NCBI RefSeq assembly: GCF_004664715.2
Contig: NC_051076.1
Coordinates: 1-64,000, forward strand
DNA length: 64,000 nucleotides
Reading direction: 5' to 3'
Source of the DNA: Peromyscus leucopus
Taxonomy: Eukaryota; Chordata; Mammalia; Rodentia; Cricetidae
Numbering within the stretch: the first letter of the stretch is position 1; each line of letters opens with the position of its first letter. The notes under the pieces were generated by a model, which saw only the letters and a list, made by a program, of their open reading frames with translations, did no database searches and was not told where the DNA came from. The translations under genes were made by a program, and so were the position numbers. Positions 24,015 through 35,658 of the stretch are shown here, piece by piece.

Positions 24015-25600
24015 GAACTAAGCTAAATGTTGTCAATAAGTTAAAGTGTACAAAGAGAAAAGATGAGGCAAAAAAGAGCCGAGAGAGTAAGGAGAAATTA
24101 CAAAGAGATTATGCACATAAAGAGGGACATATTCATCTGTATTTTAATACGTTCCCACATAACTCCTTTTTGTAATATTAGAAATTGGAGGATGAGAAAG
24201 GGCTTGTTTGTACAGTGAAAATTTAATTATGGACCTCAACTCATTGGTATCCAAGGAAAGAGAGCTGCCATCAGCTAGTCTCCATGAACCCTAATAATTA
24301 CCCAGTCCCTCCTCATCCGTGCCCAGTGGTCCCCAGCTTGGGCTGCTATCTGTCAGTCAGGAAACACTATTTGTAGCTTATCCTTTCCCAAGCACTGAAC
24401 TCTTGGCAGCCAGCCACCCACACAAAGCGCACATCTTTAATGTTCTCTAGTACAATCAGACTCTCATGGGGAGGCCTGCAGGTGAGTCTGCCTAACTACC
24501 AGGTAAAATATAAGACAGTTCAATTGAATAAGAAACCTACTTATTCTCTCATTTATTATTTATTAGCTACACTGATCTCCACCCTCTCCTTTTCTCTTAT
24601 TCTTTTCTAAATTTGGGTGGGGAAAACAGCTGCATCTAATTGGAGGTGCTAAAGTATGAATGTGTGACTCAGAACTGACAAGCACTGAGTTGGGACTTTA
24701 GTTGAAAACTTGCTAATTTGTGAGTGAAGGTAAGAAGAGAGCTGGAGAGCAAAGGTGAGGAGAGGAGAGGAGAAGAGAGACTGAGACTGCTAATGTCCAG
24801 CTGTCACTCATCCAAATACGACATTCTCCGCACATATTATCAAATTCTTGTAGGCAAAGTAGCTCTGCAGTAAACGGGCATTGCCAACCCTTTGGTTGTT
24901 TTATACATTGCAAACCCCTGCTTTTTTATTGGAAAGCAGAGTTAGTCCAGCAAAAATTGGGAATTGTGAACAGTTAACAAAATTATCCACTTAAGCTTAA
25001 AAACCAGGGTGGCTTCTGGAAATTTACACCTTTGATTCATTTTCTTGAGTTCTGGAAGAAATCAGGCCCTTGCATCGGTGCCACTGGGAAGCTATTCATG
25101 CAAAGTAGGAAGCAGAAAATGCTCAACAACTGCTTAAACAGAAAGGAGAGGCCATTTTAGAGCTTGACTCTTCACACTGAGATTTTGTTTGGTTGATATG
25201 GTTGTTATAAGCATCCATAATATCCAACGAACCGTCACTACCTTTATATTCAATCCATCCACAGGCAAACATAATGAGATTTAGATGTTTATTCCCAGTA
25301 TTTACTCTCACCTTCCATAAATAGGGTGGCAGAAGAATTTCTGTCATAACAGAATCCTGGATTTTACACATTTTGAAGTACAATATATCTCTGCAAATCA
25401 TAATGAGTATTAGTGAAATATATCAACACGCACATTACCTCTGTGGCTCCCTTAAAATCTCTAGGTTGGGATATCTGAGTATATCATACATAATTTCTGC
25501 AATTTTTTCCTACTTTTAGGTGAGTAGAGTTAAATATCTAGTTTAAATCTTAGCCTATGCTAATACATTAATAATAGATGAGCCAAAAAAATACCCGCCC
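24015..25600. other. Intronic DNA, no gene recognised
   Basis: Mixed single-copy-looking sequence. Purine-rich 'gaggagaggagaggagaaga' occurs near 24760. No exon or repeat is supported. Confidence 0.5.
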
Positions 25601-25918
25601 TGTAGTGATATTTTGTTTGTGGTCTAACAAATAAAACTTACCTGGAGATCAAAGAAGTAAAGCAGCCAGTCATTAGAAAGACTTTGTACCTCTAGGACTG
25701 AAAAGGCTGAGTTCCTGTCTCCACCCTGCCTTATCACTTCCTCTCTCCACCCAGCCATATCACTTCCTGTTTCCTCCTCCCAAGTGCTGGGATCAAAGGC
25801 ATGAGAGCCCAGGTGCTGGGACTAAAGGTGTGTGCCACCACTGCCTGGCCTCTAGTGGCTAGCACTCTGATCTCCAGGCAAGCTTTATTTGTTAGAGCAC
25901 AAACAAAGAATCACCACA
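25601..25918. mobile_element. TIR-flanked 318-bp element carrying a minus-strand B1
   Basis: The left end 25601-25651 (TGTAGTGATATTTTGTTTGT...) and the reverse complement of the right end 25868-25918 (TGTGGTGATTCTTTGTTTGT...) agree at 45 of 51 positions, giving 51-bp inverted termini. Between them lies a CT-rich spacer and a minus-strand B1 part ('aagtgctgggatcaaaggca', 'gtgccaccactgcctggcct'). No clean target-site duplication is seen. I know this end sequence from cricetid genomes; its formal class is not known to me. Confidence 0.75.
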
Positions 25919-25919
25919 C

Positions 25920-27440
25920 CACACCATTAAACTAATATTTCATAAAAGTTCCAAGGTCTAAACATGTAAGATCCTTACATTACACAATGTCAACAGGTGG
26001 TCTATCTAGTGTACAAAAAGAAAGGCTGTTTTTGTTGTTGTTTTGCTAATACCGTTTTTTTCTAATACTCTCTATGTTTTTAAGTAAAAATAATTACAAT
26101 GTCTATCCACGTTAAAATGTTTATACCATTGGAACTATATACAAAATCAAGTTTTGAGTCATGTAACAAGTACTACACACTGTAAAATAATTTTCTTTAC
26201 ATATCTATAGCTTTTCAGTTTTACTAGAACTAATTACTGTTAAATAAATGATTCGGGGATGTCAGAAGTGACTCTCAGGGAATGCTTCACAAGGCCTCAC
26301 TCTTCTGAATTATAGTCTAGAACATCTGTTTAGCAATCTGGCAAGCAATATGTAGCCAAAACAGTGCATTTCATCTGTGGGTGCTCAAGCAGACCTCAGG
26401 AATGTGACAGCTGGCTATTTGCCTATAACCTTTATGCTGCAAAAAAAATTCCGCACGCAAGAGAAAATAGTGCAAAATAAGTGTGCCAACACCGGAAACA
26501 TTGAGTGTATAAAGAAAACAAGTTGCTTTAGGAAAGTTAAGAATATTAGCTATTTTATGCCAAAGGAAGCAAAAAAAAAATTGTTAAAAGAAGTTTAATC
26601 TCCTCAGAATGTCAGCCAGCAGTTACAAGTCACTTCACGTACACTCTTAAAGCAGACATGGACATGAGTTTGGAGGATGTCCACAGAAGACCTGGCAAGC
26701 ATGACTATACAACATTGCCCTGTCACACACCAGCAGCCTCAACCTGGCATCACCAGTCAGCAGACTATAATATCCATATTATGAGACAGGAAAATGACAC
26801 TTAGATGAGCTAAACTAAGAATTGACCTTGGGATTTTTTTTTTAACTAGGTATCACAAATTCAGAAACCTTAAAACATAGTAGTACCTTATTATTTACAG
26901 GGTCAATACTGACCACCAACCACCAAGAAATCACAGATACCCTGTAAGACTTCCAACTTCCAATGGGATTTGAAACTTCCTATCGTTAATCTTTCCATGA
27001 AATTATAAGCGACTTCAAATTTGAATGTAATGAGCTTTACACTACATAGGTGATGACAAAGCATTCTTATGGGCATGTGAACTGAAAAACTATAGCTACA
27101 ATACAGACAACAGAAATAACTGCTGTGTGTAAAACTGAAAGCTGTACTTGATGCATCAGTGAGAGTCAGAAACAACAACCGACAAATCCTGCAGTCACAT
27201 TTGTATAATTGTGTAACTCATCCCAACCAATGGTCTTTCTGAGCATGCCCACGCTAATCTTAATTCTTACACAGTAGAACACACACAATGGGCCACACTT
27301 TTCTCTGTCAGATTCCTTCCTCATCACTGTGATGGAATCACTGACAGACAAGGGAGGAGAATGGCATTTTGACTCAGTTTCATGGAATGTAGTCCTGACG
27401 ACAAGAAAGGCAGGGCATCCATGGTGATCCTTTTATTTCT
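25920..27440. other. Intronic DNA with one MIR-like patch
   Basis: A possible MIR core near 26750-26830 ('ttatgagacaggaaaatgac', 'acttagatgagctaaac'). No gene or other repeat is recognised. Confidence 0.4.
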
Positions 27441-27459
27441 CTATTGATTTGAAGATTTT

Positions 27460-27657
27460 AAATTTGAATTGCATGTATGTGTTTGTCTGTGACTGCATGT
27501 GTGAACATGATTGCATGTATCCACAGAGAGAGTGTCAGATACTCTAGAGCATAGTAACAGGCACTTATGAACCACCCAATAAGGACGCTGGAATCAAACT
27601 TGGAACCTCTCCTAGAACAGCACATGCTCTTAACCGCAGAGCCATCTTTCCAGGCCC
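27460..27657 (-). repeat. B3/B2-type SINE, minus strand
   Basis: 'gacgctggaatcaaacttgg', 'aacctctcctagaacagcac' and 'cttaaccgcagagccatctt' with 'tccaggcc' is the reverse-complemented tRNA-derived head of B2/B3. Confidence 0.85.
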
Positions 27658-27984
27658 CAGTTTGGGTGATTCTGTCCTCGGCAGCAGCAGCTTGCACAGC
27701 TTCTCCACATTTTGGTAGACAAGATACAAAGAACCTGGACCAGAAGCAAGACTTGGGCTATAATCCTCCAAATCCATGCCCTGGTGATTGACAACTACCA
27801 GCCAAGCCACTGACACTAGAGCTTCTGTAGCCTCTCAAAACTGCACCCAAAGCAAGGGAGCCCGTGTCCAAACACAGAGACTGTGGAGAAGGCGCCACAT
27901 TCAAATCGAAACACACAGCATTGCTTTGACTGAAATTATACCAGGGACACAAAAGTGACTCACAGAGCGTAGAGCGTAGTTTAG

Positions 27985-28190
27985 CTTTCACAGTGTTTGC
28001 CTAGCAGCCAAGAAGCTTTGCGCTTGACTCCTCAGCACTGCAAATACTGAGAATTGTGGTGCACACCTATAATTCCAGTACTCTGCAAGAAGATCATAAA
28101 ATCAAGGACATCCTTGTCTACAACATGCATGAGTTTAAGGCCATCCTGGCTTAAACATGAAAAGACCCTGCCTTAAATATGAAAAATATA
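27985..28190 (+). repeat. B4/ID_B1-type SINE, diverged
   Basis: 'gtgtttgcctagcagccaag', 'gactcctcagcactgcaaat' and 'tggtgcacacctataattcc' with 'gagtttaaggccatcctggc' show an ID-like head joined to a B1-like body. Confidence 0.65.
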
Positions 28191-28834
28191 GACTAAAGTG
28201 CTTACATATAAATAGAACAGTGAAAAATTCCAACAAGCAAAGATTAGAAATAAGGCTTCAGATATTAGTTTCATAGTCCTTGAGATCAACGGAGGTAGGA
28301 GACTCCAAATACCAACAAAAATGCAAGAGTAGGAACAATATAGAAAGAGAATAGGCTGAGTTCAGGCTTAGCAAAAATTTTTATTAATACTGAAATCCAT
28401 AAAGGAGAAAGCCAAAGTCTGTGGTTACCTAGAATAAGCTTTGAATTGATCTCAAATGAGCTTAATCAGCTATTGTCCATAAAATACTCCAAATGACGAG
28501 CTCCCTTGCACATATTTCAATTCTAATATTAAAAATATTTTCTCTTAGATTTTTAATAACAATATTATACACGGAAAAAAGTGCACAGTTACTCAGCACA
28601 TAGCTCAATAACTTCACTAAGCAAGTATGTTCCCAAGCAAGCATATTTTAAAAGGAATACCTTAGGCTAACGTGGCTTTTTTAAAGGTCTTTTGTATTAT
28701 TTATTTTTCTTCATACTCCATCCTCTACCCTGCCCTGGCAACCCCACCCAACTTAATTTTTCTTGTTCTAATATTCCCAATTCTCTCTTTACACCACCAG
28801 CAGTCACTCTGATGCTTTAAAGTCTTGCCCATGG

Positions 28835-28837
<3 letters not shown>

Positions 28838-28896
<59 letters not shown>
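28838..28896. repeat. (CA)29 microsatellite
   Basis: Uninterrupted CA dinucleotides. Confidence 0.97.
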
Positions 28897-28901
<5 letters not shown>

Positions 28902-29139
28902 CCAAGTGTTAAATGGAGTTACTCTATAACTAGGAAATGATCCTCCTTCTAGAAACCACAGACTATCAAATAAAAAGCGCAGTGCCACAAATGAGTTACT
29001 ACTTTTGGAGTTACTGGTCAATGAGATCACATAGACCCCTACTACCACCACCCAAAATTACAGGATATGGCTATTGCTGTTCGTTATCCTCCAGAACTAG
29101 AATGGTAAGACTTTACTGCTGAATCCCCCATTAACTCAA

Positions 29140-30144
29140 GTTGTATACCACAGAGAAAGAGAATTGATACCATCCTGGAAGCTTTAGCTCTCCTAGCTCC
29201 TTTCATAGTGCTAGAAGGTGCTATAGACATAATGGAAGAAGGAAAGTAGGAAAGTAACCATCAATCTTACCCAGCTGTGACCCCTCTGTGCTACATTAAT
29301 GACTGACTCAGCAAGAAATGCACACTAGTGTAATAGTGGCACAAATGTTATAGGAGTAACCAAACACTCTTTTTTTATTGCATTTAAGTCTTGTTCCACA
29401 AGATGAAATGCATATGGTTATGAGTGCCAAGAACCTGTGACTAGAAAGACCACAGACCCTATTACTATTAATCTGCTGAATGGACACAGTATTAAACTAA
29501 CTCCTAATGACTTGATCACTAATCCCCATAAACTAGTTCATTTCTCAACTCTCATCACAGAAGTTCATGACTTATGCAGAGACCTACAACTAGTCATCAT
29601 GCAGTGAATAAGAGACTATAGAGTGCTCAGTCCTAAAAGAGACATCTACACCTTGTATTCTCCTTCCAAACTCAGGAATAATCATGAAATAGGGGATAGA
29701 GCCAAAGCAGTAAATGACTGCATCAAAGTAGTGTTTCCTGGATACAGCAAGTGGTGCACACTATGAATACATACACATTCACAGTTACGGCAGCGGATCT
29801 GCACAAGATCACACTAGACAAAAATCCCTGCATACAAAGGGGAAATGGCCATAAAGTCCCAGTTCTGAAGAAGGAGATATTGACAACAGACAGCTACTGG
29901 GATAATCGGTTTTCTATAAGGGCCATGGCAGGCCAACCATGATCTAGTAGATGCCCCAATAGCCATGAGTATGTGGGCATCACAAATTGGACTCAATAAA
30001 TTATTATAAAAATATATGATATGGGAGTAAAGGAGAAAGAATGGACCTGGGAGTAATTAAGGGGAGGAATGGAGGATGAATATGATCAAAATACATTATA
30101 TGGAATTTTCAGAGAATCAGAAGAAATATTTTTGAAAAAAAATC
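29140..30144 (+). mobile_element. L1 (Lx-type) 3' UTR to its A-rich end
   Basis: Typical rodent L1 3' UTR blocks appear in order: 'cacacagtgtaat'-like 'ctagtgtaatagtggcacaa', 'agagactatagagtgctcag', 'gatctgcacaagatcacact', 'ataaagtcccagttctgaag', 'gaatatgatcaaaatacatt' and 'tttttgaaaaaaaa'. It is inserted antisense to ARB2A. Confidence 0.82.
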
Positions 30145-30154
30145 CTCTGATGAT

Positions 30155-30385
30155 CACTTCAGTACATCACTCCCTTACATATTCATTCCATCTTCATTTC
30201 TAATACTGTACATGAGTTTTGCCCATTTTTGAACTTTATCTAAGTGAAATTTTAGCCACACTATTTGTGATTGGCTGTTTTAACTCAAAAGGTAATTTGA
30301 GAGCTTCATCTAAAATATTCTAAGGAGTTGTATAAGTTTGCTCATTTCACTGCAGTAAGGATTGTGTTATACAAATACAATTAGA
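30155..30385 (-). mobile_element. Ancient L1 3'-end fragment, minus strand
   Basis: 'gtgattggctgttttaactc', 'gagcttcatctaaaatattc' and 'gctcatttcactgcagtaag' resemble the reverse complement of the L1M-type stretch that encodes the ORF2 end. It is heavily diverged. Confidence 0.4.
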
Positions 30386-30612
30386 TACAATATAATTAGA
30401 ATTCATAACTAGAACTTAGAAACAAAATATTTGAAAATAATATTGATGATGGTAAAAACAGAGAAAGCTTTAATTTTTAGCTACATGAATAAAGATCCTA
30501 TGTTTGATAAAAAACAGTGGTGTACTGAAACTACCTCATTTGGGTTCATGAAAATCAACTGTTCAAATTCAGGAATTTAAGAGTTTTGCAATTAGACAAA
30601 AATCAATATCTA

Positions 30613-30629
30613 AACACACACACACACAC

Positions 30630-30699
<70 letters not shown>
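30613..30699. repeat. (CA)n plus A27 tract
   Basis: An interrupted CA repeat (30613-30670) is followed by a 27-A run (30673-30699) that abuts the next L1 fragment. Confidence 0.95.
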
Positions 30700-31735
30700 C
30701 CTAATAGATTAAAAGAAAAAGCAGGGAAAAGCCTGGAACACATTGGCACATGAAAAGACTTTTTGAACAGAACACCATTAGCACAGGGCACTAAGATCAA
30801 CAATTAATAAATGGGAGCTCAAACTGAAAAGTTCACAAAGCAAAGGATAGTGTTACTCAGACAAGGTGGTAGTCTGCAGAATGGGAAAGAATTTTTACCA
30901 ACTATACACCTGATAGAGGCCTAATATCCAAAATACACAAAGAACCCAAGAAACCATGTATCAAGAAAACAAATATCCCAATTAAAAATGAGGTACAGAC
31001 CTAAGCAGAGAATTCTCAACAGAAGAAACTCAAATGACCGAGAAACATTCAAAGGAATGTTCAACATCCTTAGCCATCAGGGAAATGCAAATCAAAACCA
31101 CTTGGAGATACACCTGTCAGAGTGGCTAATAATAACACAAGAGACAGCTCATGCTAGGGAGGATGTGGAACAAGGGGAACACTTAAATATCGATGCTGGG
31201 AGTGCAAACTTGTACAGTCATTATGGGATCAGTGTGGTGGTTCCTCAGGAAGATGAGACTCACTATCTTAAGATTCAGCTATACCACTCTTAGGCATGTA
31301 TACAAAAGATGCTTCATCCTACTACAGAGATACATGCTGCTCAAAAATGTTCATTGCTGCTCTATTCATAATAGCCAGAATTGGAAACAACCTAGATGTC
31401 CCTCAACAGGAGAATGGATAAAGAAAATGTACATTGACACAATGGAGTACTACTCAGATGCTAAAAAAAGAGAAAGACATCATGAAATTTGCAGACAAAT
31501 AAATGGAACTAGAAAAAAAAAAAAAACACATCTCAGACCCAGAAAGATAAATGTAGTATGTATTTGCTTATATGTGGGTATTAGCTATGAAGGCAATGAT
31601 AACCAAGCTAAAATCCATAGAACCACAGAGATTAGATTACGTATAGAGTAAGAGATTAAAGGGAACAGATATATCTCCTTAGAAATGCAAATAGAATAGA
31701 TAGTTGTGAATAGATGCGAAAGAGGCTAGTATGGG
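30700..31735 (+). mobile_element. L1 3' part (ORF2 C-terminus region), degenerate
   Basis: 'caacagaagaaactcaaatg', 'catcagggaaatgcaaatca', 'tcattgctgctctattcata' and 'aatggagtactactcag' (NWKQPRCPSTGEWIKKMYID and MEYYSDAKK in one frame) are the 3' third of L1. Stops and frameshifts are frequent. Confidence 0.88.
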
Positions 31736-34109
31736 AGGATAAATTCTTAACATTTATGGACAAAACACAAGGGCACCCAAGTTCATAAACCAAACACTAT
31801 TACAGTTTATGTCTCATATTGGCCTTCACACACTGATAGATGGTGACTTCAGTACACCATTCTCTCCAATAGACTGGTCATCTAGACAAAAACTAAACAG
31901 AAATGCTGGAGGTACAAGATGTCATAAATCAAATGGACCTAGCAGGTATTTATAGAACATTTCACCCAAACACAAAAGAAAATAACTTCTTCTCAGCAGA
32001 TCATGGAACATTGTCCAAAATTGATGACATACTTGGACACAAAGCAAGTCTGGACAGACACAAAATAAACAGACAAACAAACAAATAAAACCCTGCATCC
32101 CAGCTGATCACTATGAATTAAAAATGGATACCAACAACAACAGCAACTTTACCAACTCCTACAAGATGAATAAATCCCTATGAAGTGAGTCAAAACAGAA
32201 ATTTAAAAAAAAAATTAAAACCTTTTTAGGATTCAATAAAAATGAAAATAAGACACATCCAAATCCATGAGACACAAAGAAAGCGGTTCTAAGGGGCAAG
32301 TTTATAGCACTAAGTGTCTCCTATATCAAAATATTAGAGCGCTCTTATATTAACAACTTAACATCACACTTGAAAGCCCTAGATAAAAAGAAGAAATAAC
32401 ACCCAAAGGTCAAGAAACAACCAAGCTCATGGGTGAAATCAACACAATAAAAAAAAGAAAGAATAAATGAAACAAAGAGTTGATTCTTTAAGTAAATCAG
32501 TAAAATTGTTAAACCTACACACAAATTAACTAAAAGACAGAAGGTGACGATCCAAATTAATGAAATTAAGGACAAAAAAGAGGATATCACAATAGACACC
32601 AAGGATTCTAGATAATCTAAATGACATACTTTCAAAAATCTGTGCACCACACAAGAAAATCTAAAATAAATGGATAAATTTCTTGATATAGATGACCTAC
32701 CGAAGACAAATCAAGATCAGATAAGTAGTTTAAACAGACGTTAAAGCAGTAATTAAACATCACCCAATGAAAATACTCTCAGGGCCAGATGAATTCAGCC
32801 CACAATTCAATCAAAACTTCAAGGAAGAATTAATGCCAATAGTCTTCAAATTATTCCACAAATAGAAAGAGAAGGGACATTGCCTAATTATCTAACTACA
32901 AGGCAATAATATATAAACCATACAAAAACCAAACACGGAAAGAAAATTACAAACCAATTTCTTTTACTAACACAGATGCAAAAATTCTTAATTAAATATT
33001 TGCAAATCAAAACCAAGAACATATTAAAAAAAAAAAACACTATCCATCATGATCAAGTAGGCTTCATCCCAGAGATGCAAGTATGGTTCAACATACATAA
33101 ATTGATAAATGTAATACACCATATATGAACATACTGAAAAACAAAAACACATGATTATCTCATTAGACATAGTAAAGAATCATGACAAAATCCAACACCC
33201 CTTCAAGATAAAAGTCTGGAGGAGATAAGGGATACAAAGGACATACTGAAATATGATGAAGGAAATTTACAGCAAACCCACAGCAAACATCAACATAAAT
33301 GAAAAGAAATTCAAACCATTTCAACTAAAATCAGTAAAGTAGACAAGGCTGTCCACTCTCTCCATACACATTCAATAGAGTAGTACTTGAAGTCTCAGCT
33401 AGGGCAATAACAGAACTGAAGGAGATCAATGGGATACAAATAGGAAAGAGAGAAATCACAGCTCTATTTGCAGATGATATGATTGTATACATAAATGTCC
33501 CCTAAACACCACCAGGAAACTTTTACAGCTGATAACACTTTCAGCAAAGTTGCAGGATACAAAATTAACATGAAAAAAGTAGGTTTTTTTTTTTTATATA
33601 AATGAGAAATTGGAAAACAATATTCTCAAAATAGGCTCAAAAAATTAAACTATTTTGGGCTAACTCTAATCAAGCAAGTGAAAGATACGTATAAAAAAAA
33701 CTTTAAGACATTGAATAAAATTGAAGAAGGTATCAGAAGATGGAAAGGTCTCCCATGCTTATGGATACATAGGACTAATATATTGACCAGCCATCCTACC
33801 AAAAGCAATCTACAGATTCAATGCACTCTTCATCGAAACACCGTTCTTCACAGAACTTGAAAGGACAAATTTTAGCCATATATGAAAACACAAAAACACA
33901 GGGCAGCTAAAATTATCCTGCATAATAAAAGAACTGCTGGAGATATCACCATCCCTGATCTCAAGATGTACTACAAAGCTACAGTATTAAAAACAGTATG
34001 GTGTTGGCATAAAAACAGACATGTTGATCAATGGCATCGAGTTGAAAACCCAGACATAAATCCACATACCTTTGGACATTTGATCTTTTTATTTTTTTTT
34101 CACTTTTAT

Positions 34110-34880
34110 CCACACATCTTTACTTGCAAGTGTTCATCACAGAGTCATTGGTCCGGTTGCAGGCCTCTGGCTTCCACTATACTATGGCTGCTGGGCCCTC
34201 ACTGGGACTCCTCCTGGATATCCTTCTGTTGCCCTGTGTCATGGAGATCCTGCAGCTTTGGGTCTGCAGGACCAGCCCCTTCACATGCTCCAGCAGGTCA
34301 CAGATGGGGTGGGCCCACACATTACCCCGGTTCTGGGCCTGGGTAGTTGCAGAGTTGGTCAGCCTGTCAGCTCTCCCCTGTCCTCACCACCAGGGTGAGC
34401 TCTCCTGCACTGTCCCGGTGAGTCTATCCCTTGCAGCAGTAAGCAAGGGGTGGGGCCGGTTCTCCTGCTTTCAAGTCCTCAGGGCCTGATCCACACACCC
34501 ACACCTTCAGGGCCAGCTCTACCATGCTGCCCAGCTGAGGTGTAGGGGCCGCTCTCCTGAGTGCTGCAGCTGATGAGGGGCAGGACCAGCTCTCCCCCTG
34601 GCCTCGGGTATTGATGGTGCAGGGGTGGGGGTTGGGGGTGGAAAGTGGGGTGGGGGGCAGGGGGAAGAATCTCTCCCTTGCCCATGTCGCCACATGACAT
34701 ATGAGTAATGGGGACAGCTCCCCGATGCTCACAAACTTTGGGGCTGGTTCATCCACACCTCTGTCAACAGGATCAGCTCTATTGTGCTGTCCAGGTGAGG
34801 TGCAGGAACAGCAAGCTGGTGGTGGCCAGGGACAGCTGGGAAACTTCCTCAAAAGTGATTGGTGTGGGAGGACCCAGACC
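34110..34880. repeat. GC-rich rodent repeat, probably L1-related
   Basis: Repeated 'gccagctct/gagctctcctg' type units, for example 'gggccgctctcctgagtgct' and 'gcagctgatgaggggcagga'. The base composition is far richer in G+C than its surroundings. Overlapping frames of 70-176 codons on both strands are by-products of this composition. I recognise the sequence as dispersed in rodents but am not sure of its family. Confidence 0.6.
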
Positions 34881-35028
34881 ACCGTGGACAGTACCACTCT
34901 TCGGCAGGTGGTCCTGAGGTGTTTAAGAAAGGCTGGGCCAACCGTAAGAAACAAGCCAGGAAGCAGTGTTCTTCCATGGCCTCTGTTTTGGTTCCTGCCC
35001 CTTTCATGATAGACTGTGGCCTGAAATA

Positions 35029-35350
35029 GGTGAGACAGTTGATTGGCTTGATCTGTTTGGGAGGCATCCAGGCAGTGGGACCGGGTCCTGTTCTCATTGC
35101 ATGAGTTGGCTGTTTGAAACGTGGGGCTTATGCAAGGACACTTGGCTCAGCCTGGGAGGAGGGGACTGGACCTGCCTGGACTGAGTCTACCAGGTTGATC
35201 TCAATCCTCAGGGGAGTCTTTGCCCTGGAGGAGATAGGAATGGGGGGTAGGCTGGGGGAAGGGGGGCGGGAGGGGGGAGAACAAGGGAATCCGTGGTTGA
35301 TATGTAGAATTAAATTATATTGTAAAATAAAATAATAATTAAAAAAAGAT
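35029..35350 (+). mobile_element. L1-type 3' UTR end, nested
   Basis: 'ggtgagacagttgattggct', 'gcatgagttggctgtttgaa', 'gactgagtctaccaggttga', a G-rich stretch and 'attgtaaaataaaataataa' mark the end. The same unit appears in reverse orientation at 41937-42332, which confirms it as one family. Confidence 0.8.
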
Positions 35351-35514
35351 GCCCATTAAAATAAATGTCACTCAACCGGTTTGAAATGGCCAGCAAACGT
35401 TCTCCAGTCCGGCTGTATATCAGGAAGTCAGGGCAGCCCAGAGGAAAGTGTGGATGGATGCTCATCAGGTGCCACATGACGTTTCTGATTTCACTGCTCA
35501 ACAATCATGTGACT

Positions 35515-35658
35515 ACGGTGGTGAGTGCCTAGCCTGCTGTCAGCCATCAGGGGCCCAAGAAGAAAGGAATACGCTTGCTTTAGTTTGCTCTCTGTTGTGA
35601 AAGACGCTATTCCAAAAGCAGCAGCAGTGTGAGGAGGAAAGAGTTTATTTGCCTCACA
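35515..35658 (-). repeat. Fragment of the TTAGTTAGGG-type rodent repeat
   Basis: 'tgctttagtttgctctctgt' and 'aggaaagagtttatttgcct' resemble the terminal part of this common repeat. It is the last piece before the target-site duplication. Confidence 0.5.

Larger units (their letters stand above)
34089..35658. mobile_element. Composite 1.57 kb nested insertion with 15-bp target-site duplication
   Basis: GGACATTTGATCTTT occurs at 34074-34088 and again at 35659-35673, exactly at the two breaks in the L1 ORF2 sequence. The insert starts with a T run, so its 3' end is on the minus strand. It holds GC-rich repeat DNA (about 34110-34880), part of a common rodent repeat (34890-35030), an L1 3' end in plus orientation (35029-35350) and another repeat piece (35515-35658). 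Confidence 0.85.

Noticed and set aside
31193..31651. 152-codon frame that could suggest a gene
   Set aside because: It is the degenerate L1 ORF2 C-terminal region (GEWIKK, MEYYSDAKK), not a host gene.
34124..35184. Dense overlapping open frames up to 176 codons on both strands
   Set aside because: They lie within GC-rich repeat DNA nested in an L1. Stop-poor composition explains them and no domain is recognisable.
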